The notes under the pieces are model-generated. The model was not told where the DNA came from and ran no database searches. It saw only the letters and a list, made by a program, of their open reading frames with translations. From positions 372,562 through 379,350 of the forward strand of contig KE356562.1 of NCBI GenBank assembly GCA_000416005.1: a stretch of 6,789 nucleotides of DNA, in the 5' to 3' direction. Both the position numbers and the translations under genes were made by a program. The stretch comes from Haloquadratum sp. J07HQX50 (lineage in GTDB: Archaea; Halobacteriota; Halobacteria; Halobacteriales; Haloferacaceae). Of the stretch, positions 1 to 6,491 are shown piece by piece (the stretch's first letter is position 1; each line of letters opens with the position of its first letter).

Positions 1-1291
1 TGATCTTGATGCCACCGACAGTGGAACCAGCAGCCCCACCAAGTACCATCGACGCTACGATCAACACTTTGCCACCAGCGAGCCATTGTCCTATTGGTGC
101 CGACTGAAACCCAGTGCAGGTGAGCGCACTTATCCACTGGAACGTTGAGTCCCGGACCGCATCGAGTTGAGCCCCATTCAGCCCCAGAGCTGAACCCGAC
201 AGGAACGACTGCGTTGCAAACGCGTTGGGAGCCGCCGAAACCGACAGCACGTTCTGTAACGAAAGCACAACTACACCAGCAGCCAACAAGATGAATAGCC
301 AGCGTGTTTGAATGTCCGTGAGCAGTCTCTCTACGTTTCTTTCTCGAAGAACCAAGTAGTGAACAGGGAAGGCAATTGCCCCGATGATCATGATTGGGAG
401 GAGAACAGCTTCAACAAGTGGTGAATTATACGTCGCAATAGAGTTGTCTGTCACCGAGAATCCACCTGTTGTGAGGGCAGTCATCGCGTGATTGATTGCC
501 TGCCAGGCGGCTTCCCCTGTTGAGAGTGACTGGGTGTAGACGCTATTACTGGCCCGAATCGCACCAAACAACATGACAGACGCCACGATCGTATAGCCAA
601 CAACGAGTTTCCAGACCGTCCGGACGGTTGAGACGACGCTCGGATGGATTTTCTCCTCACGGGCCTCGCTTCGATAGAGAGCGTAACTCCCGCTGCCGGG
701 TCGGGCGAGTATCGAAACAGTCAATACGATGACGCCGACGCCGCCCACCCACTGGATGAACGACCGCCACCACTGGATAGCGCGTGGTAATGACGGCTCG
801 TGGACGGCCATCGTCAGGCCACTTCCGGTCCACCCACTCATGCTCTCAAAGAGAGCGTGGAGTGGGTCACGAAAATACGCGACGCTGGAGAGTGTCGTGG
901 TGTTCGCAATCTGCAAGGAATCCCATCCACTGGTGTCTGTCCCGGCAGCCACGAAGGTGTCCATTACCGCTGGCGGTGTCAGCCAAGCAGTCAGGAAGAA
1001 AGGAAGTGCGCCAAAAATGGCCACGTGAAACCAACCACCAGCAGCGATAACCATACCATGTTTCATCCGAGGGTCGGGTGCGTCAGCGAAGCTTCGATTA
1101 GTCAGGCCGCCTACCCCAGCAGTTATGCCCCCTGCGAGAAAGAAAGCAAGTGCCGGATACAACTCTTTGAATCCAAGTGCGATACCGGCAGTGATGGTCA
1201 TGAGTCCGGCTTCTATCAATAGAAGCGATCCAATGTCTCGTGCGATGATTGGCAGATCGGTTGAAAGTAAACCACTGTCCTGTCGTGACAT
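1..1291 (-). CDS. trkH: Trk-type potassium uptake membrane subunit TrkH (C-terminus beyond the left edge)
   Basis: Integral membrane subunit of a Trk/Ktr-type potassium uptake system, which moves K+ across the cytoplasmic membrane. In salt-in haloarchaea it would help build the high internal potassium. I translated 430 codons from ATG 1291 with no stop. The four pore-loop filters of the superfamily are visible in order: TGSG at 155-158, TTGGF at 274-278, TCTGFQS at 391-397, and AGSTVGGIK at 421-429. Hydrophobic helices lie between them, for example near 84-104, 183-196, 228-246, 294-314 and 331-349. The fourth filter is just complete at the edge, so only the last helices of the usual roughly 500-residue protein are missing. 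The start lies one base after the trkA stop, and a GAGG sequence about 12 bases upstream within trkA may be its ribosome site. The pair is clearly co-transcribed. The family call is firm; calling it TrkH rather than another TrkH/KtrB-like name is convention. Confidence 0.95.
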   Translation of the reverse strand, partial: MSRQDSGLLSTDLPIIARDIGSLLLIEAGLMTITAGIALGFKELYPALAFFLAGGITAGVGGLTNRSFADAPDPRMKHGMVIAAGGWFHVAIFGALPFFLTAWLTPPAVMDTFVAAGTDTSGWDSLQIANTTTLSSVAYFRDPLHALFESMSGWTGSGLTMAVHEPSLPRAIQWWRSFIQWVGGVGVIVLTVSILARPGSGSYALYRSEAREEKIHPSVVSTVRTVWKLVVGYTIVASVMLFGAIRASNSVYTQSLSTGEAAWQAINHAMTALTTGGFSVTDNSIATYNSPLVEAVLLPIMIIGAIAFPVHYLVLRERNVERLLTDIQTRWLFILLAAGVVVLSLQNVLSVSAAPNAFATQSFLSGSALGLNGAQLDAVRDSTFQWISALTCTGFQSAPIGQWLAGGKVLIVASMVLGGAAGSTVGGIKI

Positions 1292-1292
1292 A

Positions 1293-1976
1293 CTAATCGT
1301 GATCCTCAGTATGACCAAAGATGTCAGTCACGTCTGGTGTCGCCCCTTTGGTCGAGTAGACAGTAAGGAGATCCTCTTTTTCAACACGGGTGCTGCCGCG
1401 AGGGGTAATCGGGTCGTCATCGCCCTCACGCTCGATTGCAACAATAAGTGTCTCCTTCCCTATGAGTCCGTCTTCGTTGGCCTCCTGTAATGTTTTGTCG
1501 GCGATCGGTGCATTCGGTTCGACTGTAATCTCGAACACCTCTGCCTGGTCGCCGATACGCATAAAATCGACAATAGAAGGCCGTTCGACTGCCCTGTACA
1601 GGTACTCTGCGATCAGACGTTGTGGGTTTTCCATCGTGTTGACACCGATCTGCCGGAACAGTCCCATGTGTTCAGGATTGTGAACCACCGAGACGATGTT
1701 TGAGATCTCAATTTCCTGTGCCAACAGGCAGACCATGATGTTTGTCGCACCCTGATCAGTCGTTGAGATGATTGCACTTGCCCGGTCGGCACCAGCGTCT
1801 CGGAGCGTTTCCTTCGATGTCGCATCGTCGTTGATAACAAGACAATCATACTGCGCTGAGGCCTCCTCAGCTCGCTCGGTGTCGCGCTCAATCACGACGA
1901 CTTCATTGCCCCCATCGGTTGCAATCTCAATAAGTGGTGCCCCGATGTCACCGGCCCCGACGATAATAATATACAT
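1293..1976 (-). CDS. trkA: Trk potassium uptake regulatory subunit TrkA (RCK protein)
   Basis: Cytoplasmic gating subunit that binds NAD(H) or a related nucleotide and controls the TrkH pore. The 227 residues comprise one RCK_N domain (about 1-120) and one RCK_C/TrkA_C domain (about 142-210). In the Rossmann fold, the GAGDIG loop is at 7-12, the acidic residue that closes beta-2 is Glu30 in VIERD, and a DDAT motif at 50-53 corresponds to the family's GDAT. This single-RCK form is about half the length of the tandem E. coli TrkA, as is usual in archaea. The protein is acidic, with Asp/Glu clusters at 183-188 and 224-227, as expected of a halophile cytoplasmic protein. Start ATG 1976 is supported by a GGTGA sequence 12 bases upstream and by the beta-strand MYIIIVGAG beginning at once. 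It is the first gene of the trkA-trkH operon. Confidence 0.95.
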   Translation of the reverse strand: MYIIIVGAGDIGAPLIEIATDGGNEVVVIERDTERAEEASAQYDCLVINDDATSKETLRDAGADRASAIISTTDQGATNIMVCLLAQEIEISNIVSVVHNPEHMGLFRQIGVNTMENPQRLIAEYLYRAVERPSIVDFMRIGDQAEVFEITVEPNAPIADKTLQEANEDGLIGKETLIVAIEREGDDDPITPRGSTRVEKEDLLTVYSTKGATPDVTDIFGHTEDHD

Positions 1977-1988
1977 TACTCAGTAATT

Positions 1989-2019
1989 TCACCGCGATGT
2001 TAGAAATAGTACCGTTATA
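1989..2019 (-). promoter_or_regulatory. Putative trkA promoter (TATA-like box) and ribosome site
   Basis: Reading leftward, a TATA-like TATAAC lies at 2019-2014, and a GGTGA Shine-Dalgarno match at 1993-1989 precedes ATG 1976. A start about 25 bases after the box would give a short leader that still includes the GGTGA. This is a motif match only. The box lies within about 13 bases of the transposon end described next, so the insertion fixed the upstream limit of the native promoter. Confidence 0.35.
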
Positions 2020-2026
2020 CTGATCA

Positions 2027-2062
2027 TTGACATCTCCCTGCGCTTGAAGACGCAGGAATCCC
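2027..2062 (-). repeat. IS605-type right-end hairpin, possible omega-RNA scaffold end
   Basis: CCTGCG (2037-2042) pairs with CGCAGG (2051-2056) around an 8-base loop. Read on the minus strand, this gives GGGATTCCTGCG, the loop, then CGCAGGGAGATGTCAA. That layout (GGAATCC, GC stem, GGGAGGATGTCAA) is the one I associate with right ends of haloarchaeal IS1341/TnpB elements. In active elements this region lies in the 3' part of the guide (omega or sot) RNA, and the host bases just outside the end act as guide. The probable element end is near 2027. Confidence 0.55.
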
Positions 2063-2430
2063 GAGCGTTGGGAGTGTCAGGTTCACAATCATGACTCTGC
2101 CACCTAGAGGGACCTGTTTCATCCAGCCATCGTGAACAGCGGCTGCTGGCGGTGTCAAATTGCGGTGAGTTTACTTCTCTCGTCGGCGTCGCTGAGTCCC
2201 AGTTGCTATTCTCGCCAGCAGGAGGTCGTTGGCTCCGAGACGGAGACGAGCACGGGGCTTGGTACGTACTCACCCGGCAGGCACGAGACGAACGCTTCTG
2301 GCATTCGCGTTCACCGTGTCGGTGTTTCGGACATTGTGTCATTAATCGCGGGAAGACCGCCTCCGAAAGTCGCTCAGAATTACAGGTAGAACAGGCGCAA
2401 TGCCACAGTGTTTTGACCGTGGATACGCGT
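2027..2430 (-). pseudogene. Decayed 3' part of an IS200/IS605 (IS1341-type) tnpB with its right end
   Basis: No frame is open across this stretch, but fragments in different minus frames resemble the C-terminal end of a haloarchaeal TnpB, the RNA-guided nuclease of IS200/IS605 elements. SKHCG (about 2416-2402) resembles the first zinc-ribbon knuckle. CPKH (about 2331-2320) resembles the second. TVNANA (about 2317-2300) in a shifted frame matches the VNADxNA motif that follows the zinc ribbon. Stops and at least two frame changes separate them. The last open frame runs into the terminal hairpin as NARDSCVFKRREMS, which is how many haloarchaeal TnpB tails overlap the element end. The RuvC part and left end are not recognisable, so most of the element is gone. 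The TnpB link is from memory of family motifs and rests mainly on the hairpin end, so it is moderately secure. Confidence 0.5.
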
Positions 2431-2452
2431 CGTCACTAACTGATCAAAACAC
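2408..2452. repeat. 9-bp perfect inverted repeat
   Basis: GTGTTTTGA at 2408-2416 is exactly complementary to TCAAAACAC at 2444-2452, with a 27-base spacer. The right arm overlaps the palindrome TGATCA (2441-2446). It lies at the upstream border of the tnpB remnant. It could be an operator, an old terminal repeat or chance. From 2453 to 2652 I see no gene or further motif. Confidence 0.4.
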
Positions 2453-2652
2453 CGACAATAGCACGGCCTGATATTCCAGCAGATAGTGAAGATAGCATAT
2501 ACAATTACGATTGTAATGGGTACGGTGACTATCACCCCGAAGTTTCACAACCCATCCCTCTCACGGCGCAAAGAGTGACAACACACCTCTCGGCTCTACC
2601 GTGACACTAAACAGTTCTGTATCATTATCACGGGTTCTGGCATCACCGACTG

Positions 2653-2910
2653 ATGGTCAGCTTCGAGTTCGACATCGTTGACAAGTACGATGATGATCGT
2701 CTGGTCAAGACTGCTGTGACTCTCTCATTTTTTGCTTCTGATGAGCTGTTTCCCCAGTTGAGTCAATATAACAGTGGTCATGATATGACCTCGTTCGTTG
2801 CTGACTGTGAGCGTGTTCCAATCATTGGTTCGAGTCACAGGCACGTCTCGATAATGAGGCGGAATGTATGCGGAGATGATACTATGTGTTTTCACAGTCA
2901 AAATAACTGA
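2653..2910 (+). CDS. Small hypothetical protein (85 aa), uncertain
   Basis: I do not recognise a family. The N-terminal half is acidic and halophile-like, with a FDIVDKYDDDR stretch near 6-16, a hydrophobic VTLSFF patch at 22-27, and a helix-like ELFPQLSQY segment at 31-39. The last third (IMRRNVCGDD onward) is less protein-like and contains Cys and His. There is no signal peptide or membrane helix. ATG 2653 has no Shine-Dalgarno sequence. An AT-rich CATTATCA about 25-30 bases upstream would suit a leaderless transcript. Neither the opposite strand nor the other plus frame offers a better gene here. It may be a real short gene, the N-terminal relic of a longer one, or chance. It ends 29 bases before the surface-protein gene on the same strand. 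Confidence 0.35.
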   Translation: MVSFEFDIVDKYDDDRLVKTAVTLSFFASDELFPQLSQYNSGHDMTSFVADCERVPIIGSSHRHVSIMRRNVCGDDTMCFHSQNN

Positions 2911-2939
2911 TACTGGGAGATACAGATCAGAACATTGGA

Positions 2940-3617
2940 ATGATGCGACTTGGCTCGACTCTTGGGGTCACACTGGCATTTGCACTCACAATCTTTGCGA
3001 GCGTGACACTCCCGGTCCCCACAGTTGGAACCGTGGCCGCACAGCAGAATACTACCACAGCGACGACCCCCGCTAGTGCCGCAGACACAACCGCAGACGC
3101 AGATATCTGCTCGAACCCATCCAGACCACAGATGGATCAGGCTCTGCTCTCTGCACCACGGCCAACGATGACAGCCGGTGAGCCCGCTCGAATCGAGGCA
3201 GAGTTCTCCTTGAAGAGTGGCTTCACCTGCCCGGTGGAAGTTCGGGTGACCCTCCAGGGTCCAGATAGGGTAATAATCACAGGCGGGAACGACTGGTCGT
3301 CAACCTCGGATTTATCAACAACATTCATTCTCCAGCCTGGACAGAGGAGTCAAGCACTCTCAGTAAACATCTACAGTTCAGAGGCTGGCCAACTCAGAGT
3401 CGATAGTTATTTTCGGTATTATCCAGTCAACAATCCAGAACTTGCAAATGAAGCTCAAGTGTCCGTGTTCTTCGAGATTACAGAACCAAATCCAGAACCA
3501 CCACCCACATCAACCCCTGGTCCCGAGCCACACCGTCTACATTCAATCACCTTTGCTTTCGTTATTGGTGGGATCCTACTCCCTCCTCTTGCGTACCTTC
3601 TCTTGGAGACAAATTGA
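2940..3617 (+). CDS. Predicted cell-surface protein with signal peptide and C-terminal membrane anchor
   Basis: 225 residues with a secreted, membrane-tethered architecture. Residues 1-35 form a signal peptide (MMRLGS start, long hydrophobic core, probable cleavage around AAQQ 33-36). Residues 36-55 are a Thr/Ala-rich low-complexity stretch. Residues about 70-182 alternate like a beta-sandwich (for example EARIEAEFSL-like strands, VEVRVTLQGP, and QVSVFFEIT at 173-181). A Pro-rich stalk follows at 183-198, then a hydrophobic helix at about 203-222. Only two cysteines occur, Cys57 and Cys97, and they could form a disulfide outside the cell. The tail ends LLLETN, without the PGF motif or the Arg cluster of archaeosortase substrates, so a plain C-terminal anchor is more likely. 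Two adjacent ATGs (2940, 2943) could start it. No Shine-Dalgarno sequence is close; an AT-rich AAATAA at 2901-2906 hints at a short or absent leader. The family is not recognised and its role is unknown. It converges with the minus-strand set beyond 3724. Confidence 0.75.
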   Translation: MMRLGSTLGVTLAFALTIFASVTLPVPTVGTVAAQQNTTTATTPASAADTTADADICSNPSRPQMDQALLSAPRPTMTAGEPARIEAEFSLKSGFTCPVEVRVTLQGPDRVIITGGNDWSSTSDLSTTFILQPGQRSQALSVNIYSSEAGQLRVDSYFRYYPVNNPELANEAQVSVFFEITEPNPEPPPTSTPGPEPHRLHSITFAFVIGGILLPPLAYLLLETN

Positions 3618-3709
3618 GCCTCTCGTGACTCATTCACTCATGATCGCGCTCATTGCCTGCGACTCTGAAGTCTCGAATCACGATATTCGTTGAAATGGCG
3701 AGTTGACCA

Positions 3710-3732
3710 ACCACGATGTGTCCTCATGTGGT
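3710..3732. terminator. Weak hairpin between convergent genes
   Basis: ACCAC (3710-3714) and ATG (3716-3718) pair with GTGGT (3728-3732) and CAT (3725-3727) around a 6-base loop, leaving one bulged G. It covers the stop of the minus-strand 178-residue gene, so it could help end that transcript. The stem is short and no T-tract is evident. Confidence 0.25.
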
Positions 3733-4260
3733 GCTCTGTCTCATACAGGTATGTGCATCGTTGCTCACATATGGGTACTTTCGATACGGATGGTACACGG
3801 CGACCCGGTCAATTGGAGCTGTAATGTTCCATCGCTTGGTATAGGATCCCGTTGAGACAACACTTGGGGACAAAGTGTTCGAATCATTCCTCTTGATTGA
3901 TTCCTCGCGGATCACAAGTGTTGTGCCGATAACTCGTGCGTCTGCTGGTTGAAGAGCATGTGATGGATTTGCGACAGAATCCTGACGAGTCACTGTGTAC
4001 TGTGTCCGATTCTCCACAGTAACATTGAAGCAAGCCCCTTCCGGAGACAGAGACTGAGTTAGATTCGCTGTCTGATTTGGCTCGAACTCGGCTGATTGAT
4101 TCACTGGCAATTCGTTCGCTGAGTAATACGCTCCTCCAGAAACAATCTGCAAAAAGTGAGGAAGAGACACGAGCAAGAGAAAGATGACACAGATCACACC
4201 ACAAATCAAGATTACCATTTCTCGGCGATGATGATTCAATGTCTGATGAATCCCCGTCAT
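3724..4260 (-). CDS. Signal-anchored, sequon-rich extracellular protein of unknown function
   Basis: 178 residues. A short basic cytoplasmic N-terminus (HHRRE at 10-14) precedes one long hydrophobic segment (about 15-40). The rest is hydrophilic and should face outward, following the positive-inside rule. The exposed part holds seven N-X-S/T sequons, at Asn54, 62, 66, 79, 84, 125 and 145. This is a high density and suggests an N-glycosylated (AglB-type) surface protein. Cys77 and Cys172 are the only cysteines outside the membrane segment. The beta-rich pattern (ACFNVTVENRTQYTV, then ARVIGTTLVIREE) suggests a small globular domain. I cannot name the family. The start codon overlaps the upstream gene's stop as ATGA, a sign of translational coupling, and supports ATG 4260. 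It is the last gene of the 4626-3724 operon. Confidence 0.7.
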   Translation of the reverse strand: MTGIHQTLNHHRREMVILICGVICVIFLLLVSLPHFLQIVSGGAYYSANELPVNQSAEFEPNQTANLTQSLSPEGACFNVTVENRTQYTVTRQDSVANPSHALQPADARVIGTTLVIREESIKRNDSNTLSPSVVSTGSYTKRWNITAPIDRVAVYHPYRKYPYVSNDAHTCMRQSTT

Positions 4261-4481
4261 ACATCACACTCTCTGAACGAGATTCGGACAGAGACACAGT
4301 CGTGAGCTTCTGAAGACGGTGCTGGTGACAACATGGGTTCTTCGTCAAAGGCGACATAGAAGGTAAAAATTATACCAAGTTCACTGCCGACCTCGGACAC
4401 GTTCTCAGAGGCAGAGACAGACACGCGTGACGGGTTTATCATCTCACGGTCAGGATGATTCGTTTCTGTTGAGATATTCAT
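4257..4481 (-). CDS. Small uncharacterised protein (74 aa), middle gene of the overlapping set
   Basis: Family not recognised. The sequence is soluble, acidic, and Ser/Val/Glu-rich in the first half. Two beta-like stretches (GIIFTFYVAFDEE near 36-48 and DCVSVRISF near 61-69) flank a Pro/Ser turn. There is no signal peptide or membrane helix. It ends with an ATGA overlap into the 178-residue gene. Starting at ATG 4481 it overlaps the upstream two-helix gene by 32 bases and has GGTGA directly abutting the start. The alternative start ATG 4442 (61 residues) would begin 7 bases after the upstream stop, preceded by GTGAG, and is equally credible. The overlaps with both neighbours in a consistent direction are the best evidence that it is real. 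Confidence 0.5.
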   Translation of the reverse strand: MNISTETNHPDREMINPSRVSVSASENVSEVGSELGIIFTFYVAFDEEPMLSPAPSSEAHDCVSVRISFRECDV

Positions 4482-4626
4482 TCACCAATATTGGAGCGAT
4501 GACTCCAACACCAATTATCACGATAGGTGCTGCCCACACTGGAGGATCTGATTCGCTCAATGGTACAACTAACAATGTTGCCAACACAATGAACCCAATG
4601 ATAACCGTGTTCTCACGAGAGATCAT
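4450..4626 (-). CDS. 58-residue two-helix membrane protein, first gene of the overlapping set
   Basis: A short ORF I read directly from the minus strand: ATG 4626 to TGA 4450. It starts MISRENTV and contains two hydrophobic helices. The first is about 7-22 (TVIIGFIVLATLLVVP) and the second about 31-47 (APIVIIGVGVIAPILVN), joined by a polar loop SESDPP at 24-29. The tail NEYLNRNESS is hydrophilic. The two helices, a charged N-terminus and clean frame favour a real membrane miniprotein over chance. The family is not recognised. A GGTG lies about 9 bases before the start. It overlaps the next gene by up to 32 bases. The topology suggests a partner or anchor for the two downstream products, which is inference from position only. 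Confidence 0.6.
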   Translation of the reverse strand: MISRENTVIIGFIVLATLLVVPLSESDPPVWAAPIVIIGVGVIAPILVNEYLNRNESS

Positions 4627-5101
4627 CAAATAGCACCATCCGTGGATTCAACAAGGTATTGTGAAAACGGAACATGAACTGCGTTGTGGAGAATGAACAC
4701 TGGAGAGTCATGTATTTAGCCACTACTGGTATTGGTATGAGAAACGGACTTTACAGGTGCGCGCAGATAACCTTGTGGCAGATATCCAAATAAAACACGG
4801 ACGACTAAGCTTTGACACCGTGTCGGCCGAACATGAAGATTTTGATCTCAGATGCAGATTTTCATTTGGCTGTCGGGCGTATCAGACCAGAGCGTCGCGA
4901 AAACAACGATGAAAACACGAAGTGTGGAACGTTTCACTGAATTGACTTCATCAAACTGGGGTTGTGTGCGCCACCCACAGAGGTGCGTTCGATGGTCTGT
5001 TGTCTCCAGATGAGTCAGATACAATTGAGACTATCTATCAGATTGTGCTTCCGATGCCTGAAGCACAGACAGTTGATACACTGATGCACTCTGAGGACGA
5101 G
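4627..5101. other. Gene-poor, probably degraded spacer with short ORF scraps
   Basis: I find no convincing intact gene here. Two scraps deserve note. On the minus strand, GTG 4937 to TGA 4848 encodes 29 residues starting VKRSTLRVFIVVFATLWS, which looks like a signal-peptide or membrane-anchor start that soon hits a stop. On the plus strand, GTG 4964 opens a frame to 5149 with an acidic, halophile-like stretch (LLSPDESDTIETIYQIVLP at about 12-30) up to about 5100, where it collides with the antisense recombinase remnant and turns Arg/Gly-rich. Both look like gene relics. Neither has a recognised family. Confidence 0.4.
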
Positions 5102-5209
5102 GAAGTGTCCGAGTCGGGAGCGGTGCGAGCGGACGGTCGCGGCTGCTGAGTCGCGTTGCTTGTCTTCGAGCTACATCTCGACGGCTTCATTCGGGGTGAT
5201 TGCGTCCAT
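5102..5209 (-). pseudogene. N-terminal scrap of a tyrosine recombinase with an early stop
   Basis: From ATG 5209 the minus strand reads MDAITPNEAVEM, then TAG at 5173-5171 (codon 13), then LEDKQRDSAAATVRSHRS and RLGHF, ending near 5102. This lines up position by position with residues 3-38 of the plus-strand recombinase (PIDAETALGLYLADKENE, then HKYRIGHF); the stop replaces its Tyr15. After 5102 the similarity ends abruptly, so the core-binding and catalytic domains are missing. A GGAG seven bases before the ATG shows the ancestral ribosome site. The frame is also open upstream from about 5290 with protein-like codons (SRDDFAPDGVRRFRRAN), so the ancestor may have started earlier. This is a dead remnant of an integrase that was divergent from the plus-strand copy. 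Confidence 0.7.
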
Positions 5210-5470
5210 GTTGGCTCTCCTGAACCGCCGGACACCGTCGGGGGCAAAGTCGTCGCGGCTTTGTATCTTCGCCGGAATACGAGACACTGAGTTAAGAACA
5301 TGCTCGCCGTCCCCTGGATTCTTAGAATGCGGTCGTGGCATGGGCGCTGCAGGCCTTGGTCACGCGGCGTGACAACCTCTACTTTTGGCCGACAGAGATG
5401 CTGTAGCCGTTGGTTCGTGATTGGCGGTCACCGGGACTCGTGGGGTTCGCTTGACCGGAGACGACCAATC

Positions 5471-6484
5471 ATGAGTCTCGAACCAATCGATGCCGAAACC
5501 GCGCTCGGACTGTATCTTGCAGACAAGGAAAACGAACTCTCGGAAGCCTCGCTCAAGGGCCACAAGTACCGGATCGGTCACTTCGTCCGCTGGTGCAACG
5601 AGGTCGAAGAGATTGAGAACCTCAACACGCTCACCGGTCGCCAGCTGCACAGGTACCGGCTCTGGCGACGAGAGGATGGCGACCTGAACAAGGTCAGCGA
5701 GAAGACTCAGATGGATACGCTCCGCGTGTTCATCCGATGGCTAGAGTCGATTGACGGGGTGGAGCAGAACCTGAGCGAGAAGGTCCTATCTCCATCAATC
5801 ACTCCCGATGAGAACTCACGAGACGGAATGCTGGACAGTGACAATGCTTCGAAGATGCTGGCCCATCTGGAGAAGTACGAATACGCAAGCATCCAGCACG
5901 TTGCAATCGCGCTGATGTGGCACACGATGATGCGCGTCGGCGGCGTTCACGCACTTGACGTTGATGACTACGATCCAGACGACCAGTACCTCAAGCTTCG
6001 TCATCGCCCTGAAACGGGGACGCCGATCAAGAATCAGGGGAAGGGCGAACGGATGGTCGCGCTTTCAAATCAACTCTGCGACGTACTCGACGATTGGATA
6101 GCGGAGAAGCGATCATCAGTCACCGACGAGTACGGACGAGAGCCGCTACTCGCGTCACGCGAGGGTCGTACGAACAAGACAACGCTTCGAGCGTACGTCT
6201 ACCGGTGGACCCGGCCCTGTACCTACAGTGCCGAATGCCCGCATGACCGAGACCTCGGTGAGTGTTCGGCGCTAGAACGTGACACCGCTTACCGTTGCCC
6301 ACCAAGTGTGAGTCCTCATGCAATCCGGCGAGGGAGCATCGCCCATAGCCTGAACAGTGATATGCCAGACAAGGTCGTCAGTGATTGAGCGAACGTCAGT
6401 CAGCGAGTCATCGAACAGCACTACGACCGGCGTACCGAGCGAGAAAAAATGGAGCAGAGGAGAGACTACCTGGATAATCTGTAG
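5471..6484 (+). pseudogene. Haloarchaeal XerC/D-like tyrosine recombinase interrupted by TGA before the catalytic Tyr
   Basis: Site-specific DNA integrase of the phage-integrase family; such proteins cut and rejoin att sites of mobile elements. Residues 1-95 form the SAM-like core-binding domain. The catalytic domain follows from about 120: Arg155 (MMRVGGVHALDVDD, box I), Lys191 (GKGERMVAL, beta-hairpin), and His283/Arg286 (SPHAIRRG, box II). Cys250, 256, 265 and 276 form an insert seen in haloarchaeal relatives and may bind metal. A TGA at 6386-6388 (codon 306) ends translation at KVVSD. In the same frame the sequence continues ANVSQRVIEQHYDRR with nucleophile Tyr318, then EREKMEQRR and YLDNL, ending in TAG 6484. 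CGA (Arg) to TGA is the likely mutation. The 305-residue product would lack the nucleophile and be unable to cleave DNA. ATG 5471 is chosen because GGAG sits 10 bases upstream and SAM-domain similarity starts here; the open frame back to 5300 is basic and Trp/Cys-rich, unlike halophile protein. Confidence 0.85.
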
Positions 6485-6491
6485 CTGAACC

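Noticed and set aside
729..1490. Several overlapping plus-strand ORFs
   Set aside because: They lie antisense to trkH and trkA, whose translations carry clear family motifs. The ORFs themselves are low in recognisable structure, as expected of shadows.
2132..2439. Plus-strand ORFs over the tnpB remnant
   Set aside because: Antisense open frames are common over TnpB 3' regions in GC-rich haloarchaea. They have no recognisable motif and are better explained as shadows of the decayed element.
3884..4357. 157-residue minus-strand ORF in another frame
   Set aside because: Ser- and Cys-rich composition with no domain. It overlaps the signal-anchored protein and the 74-residue gene, which show a membrane segment, sequons and start/stop coupling.
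5300..5470. In-frame N-terminal extension of the plus-strand recombinase
   Set aside because: The extension is basic and rich in Arg, Trp and Cys, unlike halophile protein. ATG 5471 has a GGAG ribosome site and matches the family's N-terminal domain start.
6386..6388. TGA read as selenocysteine or programmed readthrough
   Set aside because: I know of no selenocysteine insertion in haloarchaea, and the position normally holds Arg in this family. A nonsense mutation is simpler.
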